This document shows positions 25,354-34,216 of a stretch of 64,000 nt of DNA, piece after piece (the first letter of the stretch is position 1; the number at the start of each line of letters is the position of its first letter). Source of the stretch: Pseudonocardia kujensis (GTDB taxonomy: Bacteria; Actinomycetota; Actinomycetes; Mycobacteriales; Pseudonocardiaceae); the NCBI RefSeq assembly GCF_021283305.1, contig NZ_JAJSOK010000007.1:62001-126000 (forward strand), read 5' to 3'. The notes under the pieces are model-generated. The model saw nothing but the letters and a program-made list of their open reading frames with translations, was not told where the DNA came from and searched no databases. The translations under genes and the position numbers were made by a program.

Positions 25354-26730
25354 TCAGCTGGACAGGCCGGCGGCCTTCAGCCCGAGCGCGCGGGCCCGGT
25401 CCAGGTCGTAGTTCTTGCGGGTGACCAGGCGCTGGGCGTAGAGCCCGCCGCCGGACTGGATGTTGGTGACCAGGTGCCACCCGCCGTACGCGTCCGCGGT
25501 GGTGTCCCGGATCGCGTGGAACAGCTTGGAGCGGTACTCGCCGGAGATGCCGCCGCCCGTGCTCATGTACTTCTCGAGGAAGGGGTGCAGCGTCGGGTTC
25601 TCGAAGTCGGCCATCGACGGCGCGGTGACCACGGCCCCGCCCGCGATGTCGTGCAGGTGGCGCACCATCACGCCGAACTGCGAGGCGCCCTGGTACTTCG
25701 TGACGTTGGTGAACATGTCGTCCGGGTAGAAGTAGCCCTCGGGCGTGCTGTGCGCGTTCGCGATCGCGGCCTCGAGCCCGGCCCGCAGCAGCGTCGCGTG
25801 GATCATCATCTCGTCGATCTTCTCCCGGACGTGGGAGACCTTCGCCGTGCCGTTGGCCTCGGCGATGAGGTGCGCGAGCCCGACGAGCTCGTCCGCCTGC
25901 TGCACCATGAACGAGATGCCGCCGAGGCGCTCCCACAGGCCCAGGGAGTGCGCGAACACCGCGGCGTGCTCGGTCTCGCCGTCGAGGAAGACCCGCTCGT
26001 TCGGGACGAACACGTCGTCGAAGATGCACATCGAGTCCGGCATGGACTCGTGGGCCGACACCGGGAAGTCCCGCGGGTCGCCGTGCAGCGGGTGGTAGGT
26101 GGTGTTGGTGATGTGCACGCCTGGGGAGTTGACCGGGACCGCGCAGGCGATCGCGTAGTCCTCCTCGCCGGGCCGCATCGTCTTGGTCGGCATGACCATC
26201 AGGTCGTGGCCGAGCGCGGCGCCGCTGATGTGCAGCTTGGCGCCGCGGATGACCACGCCGTCGGCGCTGCGGGACACGACCCGCACGTACGCGTCGGGGT
26301 CCTCCTGCTTGCCCGGGTGCAGGCTGCGGTTGCCCTTGGCGTCGGTGATGCACTCGGTGATCCGGATGTCGTCCCGGAGGGCCTTCTCCACGTAGGCCTC
26401 GATGCGCGGGATGTACTGCGGGGCGGCGCCCGCCAGCCGGCCGGCGGCGACCAGGACGGTCATCAGGGACTGGTAGGTCACGTTGAGGACCAGGTCGAGC
26501 TCCATGAGCTCGGGGATCCGGTCCCGCAGCTCCTGCACGCTGCGCGGGGCGGTGACCACGGGGTTCCGGGCGTCGGGGGCGGACGAGTAGTACTTGTCGT
26601 AGCCGTCGGCCACGGACTGCAACGGGACGGCGAGGCCGGGCTCGGCCTCCATGTCCTCGACGAGCCTGCCCTGGAAGTAGACCTTCCGGCCGTCCTTGAG
26701 GGACTCCTTGTACTCCTGGCCGGTCAGCAT
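25354..26730 (-). CDS. 4-hydroxyphenylacetate 3-hydroxylase (HpaB) family flavoprotein
   Basis: 458 aa, starting MLTGQEYKESLKDGRKVYFQ, the usual HpaB/HpaH N-terminus. The acyl-CoA-dehydrogenase-like flavin fold follows: RGAKLHISGAALGHDLMVMP, ACAVPVNSPGVHITNTTYHP, FDDVFVPNERVFLDGE, YMSTGGGISGEYRSKLFHAI. The family contains FADH2-dependent phenol hydroxylases and 4-hydroxybutyryl-CoA dehydratases. The Cys/His set for the dehydratase iron-sulfur cluster is not seen, favouring a monooxygenase. No HpaC-like reductase is adjacent; the flavin reductase at 60.4 kb is far away. First gene of the leftward operon. Confidence 0.87.
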   Translation of the reverse strand: MLTGQEYKESLKDGRKVYFQGRLVEDMEAEPGLAVPLQSVADGYDKYYSSAPDARNPVVTAPRSVQELRDRIPELMELDLVLNVTYQSLMTVLVAAGRLAGAAPQYIPRIEAYVEKALRDDIRITECITDAKGNRSLHPGKQEDPDAYVRVVSRSADGVVIRGAKLHISGAALGHDLMVMPTKTMRPGEEDYAIACAVPVNSPGVHITNTTYHPLHGDPRDFPVSAHESMPDSMCIFDDVFVPNERVFLDGETEHAAVFAHSLGLWERLGGISFMVQQADELVGLAHLIAEANGTAKVSHVREKIDEMMIHATLLRAGLEAAIANAHSTPEGYFYPDDMFTNVTKYQGASQFGVMVRHLHDIAGGAVVTAPSMADFENPTLHPFLEKYMSTGGGISGEYRSKLFHAIRDTTADAYGGWHLVTNIQSGGGLYAQRLVTRKNYDLDRARALGLKAAGLSS

Positions 26731-26800
26731 GCGTTGGCGCTCCAGATCGTCGGCGGAGGGACGACGCCGGCGGCCGGCCCAGCAGGTCGGCGCGTGATTG

Positions 26801-26916
26801 TGACGTCGTCGTCATGTGGCAATATCGACCGTGATCCCGGTCATGTCAACCACCAGTTTCCGCACGATCGTCCAGCTCGCAGCGGGTGCGCAAATGTGAG
26901 ATTGACACCGACGTCA
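26801..26916. promoter_or_regulatory. Pair of TGACG-N4-CGTCA operators in the divergent promoter region
   Basis: Site 1 at 26801-26814 is a perfect TGACG-N4-CGTCA. Site 2 at 26903-26916 is TGACA-N4-CGTCA. Read in opposite directions they share TGAC-NN-CGACGTCACA, so they are two oriented copies of one site. Site 2 overlaps a TTGACA box (26902-26907) ahead of the rightward acyl-CoA dehydrogenase gene. A TetR regulator ends that operon and is the natural candidate to bind them. Confidence 0.55.
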
Positions 26917-26938
26917 CATCCGCTGCACGCTGTCGGCC

Positions 26939-28102
26939 GTGTACGCAGAGCAGCGTGAACCCGAGTTCGGGTGGACCGACGAGCACCGTGGGCTGCGCGA
27001 GACCGTGCGGCGGGTCCTCGCCGATCGCGCGCCCGTGGCACGTGCCCGTGAGCTGGCCGAGGCGGGGGAGCGGCACGACCCCGCGCTGTGGTCCGAGCTC
27101 GCCGAGCAGGTCGGGTTGCAGGGTCTCGCGCTTCCCGAGCGGTACGGCGGGTTCGGCGGCACCCTGCTCGACCTCGCGATCGTCGTCGAGGAGATGGGAC
27201 GGGTGCTGCACGGCGGCCCGTTCCTGCCCACCGTCGGGCTCGCCGCCCCGGTCCTGCTCGCCGCCGACGACCCCGCCGGCGACGACGAGAACGCGGCTAC
27301 CGAGTACCTCCCGCGGATCGCCGAGGGCTCCCTGACCGCCACCTTCGCGGTGGAGTCCTGGGACGCGGCCGGCGAACCCGTCGCGTCGACCACGGCCGAC
27401 CCCGCCGGGCGGCTGACCGGCACCGTGCCCGTCGTCGTCGACGGCGCCGACGCCGACCTGCTGGTCGTCGCCGTCCAGGGGCCCGCCGGACCGGCGCCCT
27501 ACCTGGTCGAGGCGGGGGCCACCGGCCTGACCCGGACGCCGCTGGAGACCCTGGACCTCACCCGCCGCGCCGCGCGGATCACGTTCGACGGCACGCCCGC
27601 GCGCGCCCTCGGCGACCCCGCCCGCGGGCGCGCCGTGCTGGCCCGGGCCCGGGCGGTCTCCTCCGTGCTGGTGTCGGCCGAGCAGGTCGGCGGCATGACC
27701 GCGGCGACCGAGCTCACCGCCGAGTACGCCCGCACCCGCACGCAGTTCGGCCGGCTCATCGGCTCCTTCCAGGGCGTCAAGCACCGGCTGGCGGACATGG
27801 CCGTCCGCCAGGAGATGGCGCACTCCGCGGCCTACTTCGCCGCGTGGCAGGAGCCCGGCACGCCGGAGTTCGCCGAGGTCGCCGCGATCGCGCGCTCCTA
27901 CTGCGGCGACGCCTTCCTGCAGACCGGGCTCGACGCGATCCAGCTGCACGGCGGCATCGGCTTCACCTGGGAGCACGACGCCCACCTCTACCTGCGCCGG
28001 GCCCGCGCCGACCGGGCGCTGCTCGGCTCCCCGCAGCAGGCCAGGGCCGAGCTGGTGCCCGCCCTCCTGTCCCGCGTGACCACCGAGGGGATCCCCGCAT
28101 GA
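26939..28102 (+). CDS. Acyl-CoA dehydrogenase
   Basis: 387 aa from a GTG with no clear ribosome site; TTGACA lies 32 nt upstream. The order is N-terminal helical domain (LPERYGGFGGTLLDLAIVVE), a beta domain with a shortened, divergent middle, and the C-terminal helices (YARTRTQFGRLIGSFQGVKH, AIQLHGGIGFTWEHDAHLYL). The canonical catalytic Glu is not obvious. In many actinobacterial catabolic loci such a subunit pairs with a second, more typical dehydrogenase as an alpha2beta2 enzyme; the next gene would be the partner, overlapping by ATGA. Confidence 0.88.
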   Translation: MYAEQREPEFGWTDEHRGLRETVRRVLADRAPVARARELAEAGERHDPALWSELAEQVGLQGLALPERYGGFGGTLLDLAIVVEEMGRVLHGGPFLPTVGLAAPVLLAADDPAGDDENAATEYLPRIAEGSLTATFAVESWDAAGEPVASTTADPAGRLTGTVPVVVDGADADLLVVAVQGPAGPAPYLVEAGATGLTRTPLETLDLTRRAARITFDGTPARALGDPARGRAVLARARAVSSVLVSAEQVGGMTAATELTAEYARTRTQFGRLIGSFQGVKHRLADMAVRQEMAHSAAYFAAWQEPGTPEFAEVAAIARSYCGDAFLQTGLDAIQLHGGIGFTWEHDAHLYLRRARADRALLGSPQQARAELVPALLSRVTTEGIPA

Positions 28103-29364
28103 CCGTGACACAGCCCGGCACCGAACCCGTCATCGAGCAGGTCACGCTCGCCGCCCGCGCCTCGGACGCGGAGATCATCGCCGCCGTCGAGGCGTGGCTG
28201 CGGGCCCACCTGCCCGAGGACTGGCAGGCCGCCGTCGCGCGCGGGGACCTCGCCGCCGTCGAGGCGATCCGGGAGGACCCGGAGCGCGGGCCCGCGTGGT
28301 TCGACCTGCTCGGCGACTCCGGGCTGGCCACGCCGACCTGGCCCGCCGAGCACGGCGGCCTCGGGCTGCCGGCCGACCGCGGCGCCGTCGTCACCGAGAC
28401 GCTGGCGCGGTTCCGGGCCGAGCGGCACAACCGCGACTTCGTGGGGCTCGTCCTGGCCGGGCACACGATCCTGGAGTGGGGCACGCCGGAGCAGAAGGCC
28501 GAGCGCCTGCCCGCCCTGCGCCGCGGCCGCGAGTTCTGGTGCCAGCTGTTCAGCGAGCCCGGCGCGGGCTCCGACCTGGCCGGCCTGTCCACCCGGGCCG
28601 TCCGGCAGGCGGACGGGACCTGGCTCGTCAACGGGCAGAAGGTCTGGAACTCCTACGCCCACCTCGCCGACTTCGGGCTGCTCATGGCCCGGACCGACCC
28701 GGCGGCGCCGAAGCACCGCGGGATCACGTACTTCCTGCTGGACATGCACACGCCCGGCGTGGAGCCGCGGCCGCTGAAGCAGATGACCGGCAACGCGGAG
28801 TTCAACGAGACCTTCCTCACCGACGTCGTCGTGCCGGACTCGGCGCGGATCGGCCCGGTGAACCAGGGCTGGTCGGTCGCGATCACCACGCTGATGCAGG
28901 AGCGCAACGGGCTGTCCGGGCGCCCCGCCGTCGGGCCGGGGGAGGCGGACACGCTGGTCGCGCGCGCCGTCGGGAACGGGGCCTGGGAGAACCCGGTGCT
29001 GCGGGACCGGCTGCTCGAGGCCTACGTGGAGGAGAAGGTCCTCCAGATGACGACCGTGCGCAGCTTCGTCGCCTCCGGGGACGCCGCGCCCACGGCGGAG
29101 GGGTCGATCCGCAAGCTCGCGCACTCGGTGCTCGCCGAGAAGCTGGGCGTGCTCGGGACCGATCTCGAACCCGACGGCGCCGTGGCGTGGGACCCGGCCG
29201 AGGGGAGCGAGGCGGCCGACCGGTTCCTCGCGATGAAGACCTACTCGATCGCCGGCGGCACGTCGGAGATCCAGCGCAACATCATCGCCGAGCGGGTGCT
29301 GGGGCTGCCGAAGGACCCGGACCCCGAGCGCCACCTGCCCTTCAACGAGAGGGGCCGGGGATGA
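28099..29364 (+). CDS. Acyl-CoA dehydrogenase (partner subunit)
   Basis: 421 aa. N-terminal AEHGGLGLPADRGAVVTETL, FAD-binding FCQLFSEPGAGSDLAGLSTR-like segment, KVWNSYAHLADFGLLMARTD, and C-terminal YSIAGGTSEIQRNIIAERVL. It oxidises an acyl-CoA to the enoyl-CoA using FAD. The ATG overlaps the previous stop as ATGA, and its own stop overlaps the enoyl-CoA hydratase start, so the three are tightly coupled. Tandem pairs like this act on steroid side chains or cyclic acyl-CoAs in relatives. Confidence 0.91.
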   Translation: MTVTQPGTEPVIEQVTLAARASDAEIIAAVEAWLRAHLPEDWQAAVARGDLAAVEAIREDPERGPAWFDLLGDSGLATPTWPAEHGGLGLPADRGAVVTETLARFRAERHNRDFVGLVLAGHTILEWGTPEQKAERLPALRRGREFWCQLFSEPGAGSDLAGLSTRAVRQADGTWLVNGQKVWNSYAHLADFGLLMARTDPAAPKHRGITYFLLDMHTPGVEPRPLKQMTGNAEFNETFLTDVVVPDSARIGPVNQGWSVAITTLMQERNGLSGRPAVGPGEADTLVARAVGNGAWENPVLRDRLLEAYVEEKVLQMTTVRSFVASGDAAPTAEGSIRKLAHSVLAEKLGVLGTDLEPDGAVAWDPAEGSEAADRFLAMKTYSIAGGTSEIQRNIIAERVLGLPKDPDPERHLPFNERGRG

Positions 29365-30128
29365 CCGAGCCGGTTCGCGTCACCGTCCCGGCCGAGGGGG
29401 TCCTGCTCGTCACCCTCGACCGCCCCGAGGCCCGCAACGCGGTGAACGCCCCGTTGGCCGAGGGGGTCTCCGCGGCGATGGACCGCCTCGACTCCGATCC
29501 CGACCTGCGGGTCGGGATCCTCACGGGCGCGGGCGGCACGTTCTGCGCCGGGGCGGACCTGAAGGCCTTCGTCCGCGGCGAGAGGCCCTACGCGGGCCGC
29601 CGCGGGTTCGCCGGACTCGTCGAGCAGCCCCCCGCGAAGCCGTTGATCGCCGCGGTCGAGGGCTACGCGCTGGCGGGCGGCTGCGAGATCGTGCTCTCGT
29701 GCGACCTGGTCGTCGCGGCGGAGACCGCCACCTTCGGGATCACCGAGGTGAAGCGGGGCCTGGTCGCGGCGGGCGGCGGTCTGCTGCGGCTGCCCGAACG
29801 CATCCCGTACCACGTGGCGATGGAGCTGGCCCTGACCGGCAACCACGTGCCCGCCCCGCGGATGGCGGAGCTCGGGCTGGTCAACCGCCTGGTGCCCACG
29901 GGCGCGGCGCTCGACGCGGCCCTCACGCTGGCCGGTGAGATCACCGCCAACGGACCGCTCGCGGTGCGGACCAGCAAGCGGATCATCGCCGAGTCGCTCG
30001 GGTGGCCGGCCGCGGAGAGGTGGGCCCGCCAGGCCGAGCTGGTGGCGCCGATCTCGTCCTCGGAGGACGCGCGGGAGGGCGCGACCGCGTTCGCCGAGAA
30101 GCGTCCGCCGGTCTGGACCGGCAAGTAG
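29361..30128 (+). CDS. Enoyl-CoA hydratase/isomerase (crotonase family)
   Basis: 255 aa. Crotonase signature: VTLDRPEARNAVNAPL, oxyanion-hole AGGTFCAGADLKAFVRGE and ALAGGCEIVLSCDLVVAAET, with FGITEVKRGLVAAGGGLLRL holding a Glu at the catalytic position (ITEVK). It hydrates the enoyl-CoA made by the dehydrogenase pair. The tail DAREGATAFAEKRPPVWTGK is typical. It overlaps the dehydrogenase gene by ATGA. Confidence 0.91.
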   Translation: MTEPVRVTVPAEGVLLVTLDRPEARNAVNAPLAEGVSAAMDRLDSDPDLRVGILTGAGGTFCAGADLKAFVRGERPYAGRRGFAGLVEQPPAKPLIAAVEGYALAGGCEIVLSCDLVVAAETATFGITEVKRGLVAAGGGLLRLPERIPYHVAMELALTGNHVPAPRMAELGLVNRLVPTGAALDAALTLAGEITANGPLAVRTSKRIIAESLGWPAAERWARQAELVAPISSSEDAREGATAFAEKRPPVWTGK

Positions 30129-30166
30129 CACCCCTTCCCGACCATCGGTGTCGACGAGGAGATCCC

Positions 30167-31708
30167 ATGACGGCCCCGCTCGCGTTCTCCCTGGGCGAGG
30201 CGCTCCCGCTGTCCGCGGCGCGCCACCCCGACAAGGCAGCCTTCCTGTTCCCCGACGGGACGGAGCACTCCTTCGCCCTCACCAACTCCCGGGTCAACAA
30301 GCTGGTCTCGGCGTTGCAGGCGCAGGGGATCGGGCGGGGCGACCGGCTGGCGGTGCTGGCGCTCGACTCGCACCGCTACGTCGAGATCGTGCTGGCGTGT
30401 CTCAAGCTCGGCGCGGTGTACCTGCCGCTGAACTACCGGCTGATGCGGCCCGAGGTGGACGTCTTCCTCGAGCGCGGGCAGGCCGTCGCGATGTTCCACG
30501 ACGCGCGGTACGCGGACCTGCTCTCCGGTGTCGCGGACCAGCACCCGTCGCTGCGGCTCGTGATCGAGCTGGAGACCGCGTTCGACGAGTTCGTGGAGAC
30601 CGGGCAGGACGTCGAGCCGCCGGTCGTCTGCCAGGACCGCGACCTGCTGGGCCTGGCGTTCACCTCCGGCACGACGGGAACCCCCAAGGGTGTGCTGCAG
30701 TCCCAGGGGATGATGAAGGCGATCGTCGAGCACGGCATGATCACCAACCAGCCGCGGCCGGACGACATCCGGTACGTCGCCGCGCCGGCCTTCCACGTCA
30801 CCGGGATCGCCGGGCTGCTGGGCGGGGTGGCCACCGGGTTCACCTCGCTGCTGCTGCCGCAGTTCGACCCCGCCACCGTGCTGGGCTTCCTGGCGGACGA
30901 CCGCATCACCGGGGCGTTCCTCGTCCCGACCATGATCAGCACGCTGCTCCGGCAACCCGGTGCGGCGGACCACGCCTACGACCGGTTGCGACTGATCTAC
31001 TACGGCGCCGCGCCGATGTCGCCGACGCTGCTGCGCCGGGCGATGGACGTGTTCGACTGCGACTTCCTGCAGCTGTTCGGCGCGGGCACCGAGGCGGGCC
31101 TGCAGGCCTTCCTCACACCGGAGGAGCACCGGTTGGCGCTGGCCGGGCGGACCGAGCTGCTCGGCTCGATCGGGCGCCCCGGGTACGGCATCGCGCTGCG
31201 CCTGGTCGACGAGGACCTGAACGACGTCCCCGACGGCGAGGTCGGCGAGATCGCGACCCGCAGCGACATGGTCATGGACGGGTACCTCGACATGCCCGAG
31301 GAGACCGAGCGGGCCTTCGCCGGCGGGTGGTTCCGGGCGGGCGACATGGCCTACCGGGACAAGGACGGCTACCTCTACCTGCACGGGCGCAAGAAGGACA
31401 TGATCATCCGAGGTGGCGAGAACATCTACCCGGTGGAGATCGAGGCCGTGCTCGCCGAACACCCGGCCGTGGTGCAGTGCGCCGTCGTCGGGGTTCCGGA
31501 CGAGCACTGGGGCGAGATCGTGCGCGCCTTCGTGAGCGCGCCGTCGTGGACCGGCACCGACGAGGAGCTGGCCACCGAGCTCGTCGAGCTGTGCCGGGGA
31601 CGGCTCGCCCGCTACAAGGTGCCCGCCGAGGTGGTGCGCCGTGACGAGCTGCCGATGAACGCCAGCGGCAAGATCCTCAAGCGCGAGCTCAGACGGGCCG
31701 GGTCGTGA
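30167..31708 (+). CDS. Acyl-CoA synthetase (AMP-forming)
   Basis: 513 aa from the ATG at 30167 with GAGGAG 5 nt upstream; the open frame further upstream is a shadow. ANL motifs: FTSGTTGTPKGVLQSQG (P-loop, about 165), GAGTEAGLQAF (A5), WFRAGDMAYRDKDGYLYLHG (A7), RKKDMIIRGGENIYPVEIEA (A8) and the C-terminal NASGKILKREL with the adenylation Lys. It activates a carboxylic acid to its CoA thioester, presumably the compound taken up by the divergent ABC importer. Confidence 0.9.
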   Translation: MTAPLAFSLGEALPLSAARHPDKAAFLFPDGTEHSFALTNSRVNKLVSALQAQGIGRGDRLAVLALDSHRYVEIVLACLKLGAVYLPLNYRLMRPEVDVFLERGQAVAMFHDARYADLLSGVADQHPSLRLVIELETAFDEFVETGQDVEPPVVCQDRDLLGLAFTSGTTGTPKGVLQSQGMMKAIVEHGMITNQPRPDDIRYVAAPAFHVTGIAGLLGGVATGFTSLLLPQFDPATVLGFLADDRITGAFLVPTMISTLLRQPGAADHAYDRLRLIYYGAAPMSPTLLRRAMDVFDCDFLQLFGAGTEAGLQAFLTPEEHRLALAGRTELLGSIGRPGYGIALRLVDEDLNDVPDGEVGEIATRSDMVMDGYLDMPEETERAFAGGWFRAGDMAYRDKDGYLYLHGRKKDMIIRGGENIYPVEIEAVLAEHPAVVQCAVVGVPDEHWGEIVRAFVSAPSWTGTDEELATELVELCRGRLARYKVPAEVVRRDELPMNASGKILKRELRRAGS

Positions 31709-31742
31709 GCGCCCGCGCGGCGACCGCGCAGGTCACGGCCGG

Positions 31743-31763
31743 TAGAATCGTCCGTCCGGACGG
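31743..31763 (+). promoter_or_regulatory. -10 box and palindrome before the TetR gene
   Basis: TAGAAT (31743-31748, 5/6 match to TATAAT) is followed by CCGTCCGGACGG (31752-31763), a perfect 12-bp palindrome at the expected transcription start. No good -35 is visible. The position suggests a separate, possibly autoregulated, promoter for the TetR gene. Confidence 0.4.
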
Positions 31764-31835
31764 GTTGACCCGCGGCCGTACCCCAGCTCGGGGGCCGCGA
31801 TGACGAGGGGCCGGACGGCTCCGAAGGGAAGGACC

Positions 31836-32552
31836 ATGGCATCGCGCGGCGGCAGTACCCGCGGCAGGCGGGTCACCGGCGCCAGCGACCCACAGCAGCA
31901 GCGACGGGAGAGCGGCCCGCAGACCGACAAGGGCCAGCAGCGCCGGGACCAGCTGCTCGAGGCCGCCCACGTCGTCTTCGAGCGCAAGGGGTTCGTCGAC
32001 GCCCGCGTCGCCGACATCGTGGCGGAGGCGCGGGTCGCGCAGGGCACCTTCTACAGCTACTTCGACTCCAAGGACACGATCTTCCGCGAGGTCTGCGAGA
32101 GCGTCGTCCAGCGGATGATGGTCGACGTCGCGGCGGCCACGGTCGTCCCGCCGGACGCGTCGATGCTGGAGCGCATCCGCGCCGGGCTCCGCGGCTACAT
32201 CGAGGTCTACCGGCAGAACGCCCGGATGATCGCGCTGATGGAGCAGGTCGGCACGTTCAGCGCCGAGATGCGCGAGATGCGGCTGCACGTCCGGGAGGCG
32301 TGGCTGGCGCAGCTCGAGCGGGTGCTCAAGCGGCAGCAGGCCGACGGGATCGCCGACCCGACGCTCGACCCGTCGATGACGGTGCAGGTGCTGGGCGCGA
32401 TGGCCGACCACACCTGCTACGTCTGGCTCTCCCTCGGCAAGCCGTTCGAGGAGGAGGACGTGCTCGAGTCGCTCACCAGGGTCTGGGCGCGCACGATCGG
32501 GGTCGACGACTCCACCGCCTGGCGCACCGCCGGCGGATCCGCCCCCGCCTGA
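31836..32552 (+). CDS. TetR-family regulator
   Basis: 238 aa from the ATG at 31836 (GGAAGG 3 nt upstream); an ATG at 31800 is possible. After a basic Gln/Arg-rich N-terminus, the DNA-binding domain reads RDQLLEAAHVVFERKGFVDA, VADIVAEARVAQGTFYSYFD, SKDTIFREV. The C-terminal ligand domain is of the TetR_C type (MIALMEQVGTFSAEMREMRL). It closes the rightward catabolic operon and is the best candidate to bind the TGACG-N4-CGTCA pair between the two arms. The effector is likely an acyl-CoA. Confidence 0.88.
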   Translation: MASRGGSTRGRRVTGASDPQQQRRESGPQTDKGQQRRDQLLEAAHVVFERKGFVDARVADIVAEARVAQGTFYSYFDSKDTIFREVCESVVQRMMVDVAAATVVPPDASMLERIRAGLRGYIEVYRQNARMIALMEQVGTFSAEMREMRLHVREAWLAQLERVLKRQQADGIADPTLDPSMTVQVLGAMADHTCYVWLSLGKPFEEEDVLESLTRVWARTIGVDDSTAWRTAGGSAPA

Positions 32553-32608
32553 CCCCGCCGGTCGCGCTCCCGGCTCCCGGCTCCCGCGAGTCACGCCGTC
32601 GGTTTCCG

Positions 32609-32740
32609 CGAGTCGGGAGATCCAGCAGCGCGAGTCGGGAGGTCCGGCAGCGCGAGTCGGGAGGTCTGGCAGCGCGAGTCGGGAGGTCCGGCAGCGCGAG
32701 TCGGGAGGTCCGGCAGCGCGAGTCGGGAGTTTCGCCAGGT
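32609..32740. repeat. 22-bp tandem repeat, six units
   Basis: Six head-to-tail units starting at 32609, 32631, 32653, 32675, 32697 and 32719, each exactly 22 bp, of consensus CGAGTCGGGAGGTCCGGCAGCG (given here only as a repeat unit, with 1-3 changes in the first, third and last units). They sit between two co-directional genes, the TetR gene and udgX. A related CGCGAGTC lies just upstream at 32585. There are no unique spacers, so it is not CRISPR. Confidence 0.9.
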
Positions 32741-32763
32741 CCCGGGCCGGGCACTGTTCCCGC

Positions 32764-33375
32764 ATGACCGAGCCGGCCGCCGACGCCCCGTCCGTCACCG
32801 ACCTCGACCAGCTGGCGGAGGTCGAGGCCCGCTGCACCGGGTGCGAGCTCCACGAGGCTGCGGGCCCGACGGTCGGGGGCGAGGGCCCGCGCGACGCCTG
32901 GCTCATGCTCGTCGGCGAGCAGCCCGGCGACCAGGAGGACAAGGCGGGCAAGCCGTTCGTCGGGCCGGCCGGCCGCGTCCTCGACGAGGCGTTGGACGAG
33001 GCCGGCATCGCCCGCGACGAGGTGTTCGTGACGAACGCGGTCAAGCACTTCCGCTTCGAGGAGCGCGGGAAGCGCCGCATCCACAAGCAGCCGACGGTGC
33101 GCCAGGTCCGCGCCTGCCGGCCCTGGCTCGACGCCGAGCTGCGGCTGGTCGCGCCGCCGATCGTCGGGGTGCTGGGCGCGGTCGCGGCAAAGTCGCTGCT
33201 CGGGCAGGACTTCCGGATCACCGACCACCGCGGCGAGCTGCTGGAGCAGGACGGGCGCACCCTCGTGCCGACGGTGCACCCGTCGTCGATCCTGCGGTCG
33301 GACCCCGAGGAGCGGAAGGAGCGGCTGGCCGCCTTCGTCGCCGACCTCAAGGTCATCGCCGCGGCCCGCCCCTAG
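32764..33375 (+). CDS. udgX: UdgX-type uracil-DNA glycosylase
   Basis: 203 aa. LVGEQPGDQEDKAGKPFVGP (family-4-like motif A with Gln-Pro-Gly-Asp) is followed by TNAVKHFRFE and the UdgX-specific loop KRRIHKQPT, whose His forms the covalent bond to the abasic sugar in characterised mycobacterial UdgX. Motif B is TVHPSSILRS. CTGC near residue 24 and ACRPW near 118 supply three iron-sulfur ligand cysteines. It excises uracil and stays attached to the DNA. No ribosome site is clear; CACTGT ends 6 nt before the ATG, so a leaderless message is possible. Confidence 0.9.
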   Translation: MTEPAADAPSVTDLDQLAEVEARCTGCELHEAAGPTVGGEGPRDAWLMLVGEQPGDQEDKAGKPFVGPAGRVLDEALDEAGIARDEVFVTNAVKHFRFEERGKRRIHKQPTVRQVRACRPWLDAELRLVAPPIVGVLGAVAAKSLLGQDFRITDHRGELLEQDGRTLVPTVHPSSILRSDPEERKERLAAFVADLKVIAAARP

Positions 33376-33533
33376 GTCGTGGTGAAGAAGTCCCTGATCG
33401 CGGGCTTCGCGCCCAGATCGCGCCTGGCGGCGTACCACCCGCGGCCGAGTACGCCGGTACGAGGCCGGGGCGGCGCGTTGCCGGCCACGATCTGGATCAC
33501 GAAGCCCATCGACCGCGACTTCCCGAACACGGC

Positions 33534-34154
33534 CTAGATCTCGACGTCGACCTCGCCGACCTCCACCGCCTCGACGCCGCCGCCGGTCCGGGCGGCCAGC
33601 CAGGCGCGGAAGGCCCCCGGGTCGGCCGCGGTGACGGTGACCTCGACGTCCCGCCCGTAGCCGACGTCGACGACCGGGTACCCGGCCGCGCGCAGGGCGT
33701 TCTCCAGCCGGCCGGCGTCGCCGTGCGGCACGGCGAGCAGGAAGCGGGTGTGCCGGACCCGGCGGAGCACGCCGACGGCGTCGACCGCCTCCGACACCGC
33801 CCGGCCGTAGGCGCGCACCAGCCCACCCGCGCCGAGCTTCACCCCGCCGAAGTACCGCGTGACCACGGCGACGACGTCCGTGAGCTCCCGGCGCAGCAGG
33901 ACCTCGAGCATCGGGACGCCCGCGGTGCCGGCCGGCTCGCCGTCGTCGGAGGAGCGCTGCACCTCGCCGACGCGCCCGACGCGGAACGCGGTGCAGTTGT
34001 GGGTGGCCGACCAGTGCGTGCGCCGCACCTCGGCGATCACCCCGGCGGCCGCGTCGACGTCGGACACCCGGGCCAGGCGGCAGAGGAAGCGGGAGCGCTG
34101 GATCTCGATCTCGTGCTCGCCGTCCCGGGCGATGACGAGCAGCGGGTCCGGCAT
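33534..34154 (-). CDS. YigZ/IMPACT family protein
   Basis: 206 aa. The N-terminal UPF0029 domain has EIQRSRFLCRLARVSDVDAA, HWSATHNCTAFRVGR and SSDDGEPAGTAGVPMLEVLL, then RYFGGVKLGAGGLVRAYGRA, all diagnostic. The C-terminal domain (about 140-206) is ferredoxin-like. Bacterial members are of unsettled function; the eukaryotic relative IMPACT modulates translation control through GCN1. It is monocistronic here and reads leftward toward udgX. Confidence 0.9.
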   Translation of the reverse strand: MPDPLLVIARDGEHEIEIQRSRFLCRLARVSDVDAAAGVIAEVRRTHWSATHNCTAFRVGRVGEVQRSSDDGEPAGTAGVPMLEVLLRRELTDVVAVVTRYFGGVKLGAGGLVRAYGRAVSEAVDAVGVLRRVRHTRFLLAVPHGDAGRLENALRAAGYPVVDVGYGRDVEVTVTAADPGAFRAWLAARTGGGVEAVEVGEVDVEI

Positions 34155-34216
34155 CCCGGCGACGCTACCCGGCAGCCGTCATCGTCGCTTTCGGGTACGC
34201 GCTGTGACACGAGTCG

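Noticed and set aside
33382-33537. A 51-aa plus-strand ORF (VKKSLIAGFAPRSRLAAYHP...) between udgX and yigZ
   Set aside because: No ribosome site, it overlaps the end of yigZ, and it has no recognisable family. It could be a remnant but is not supported.
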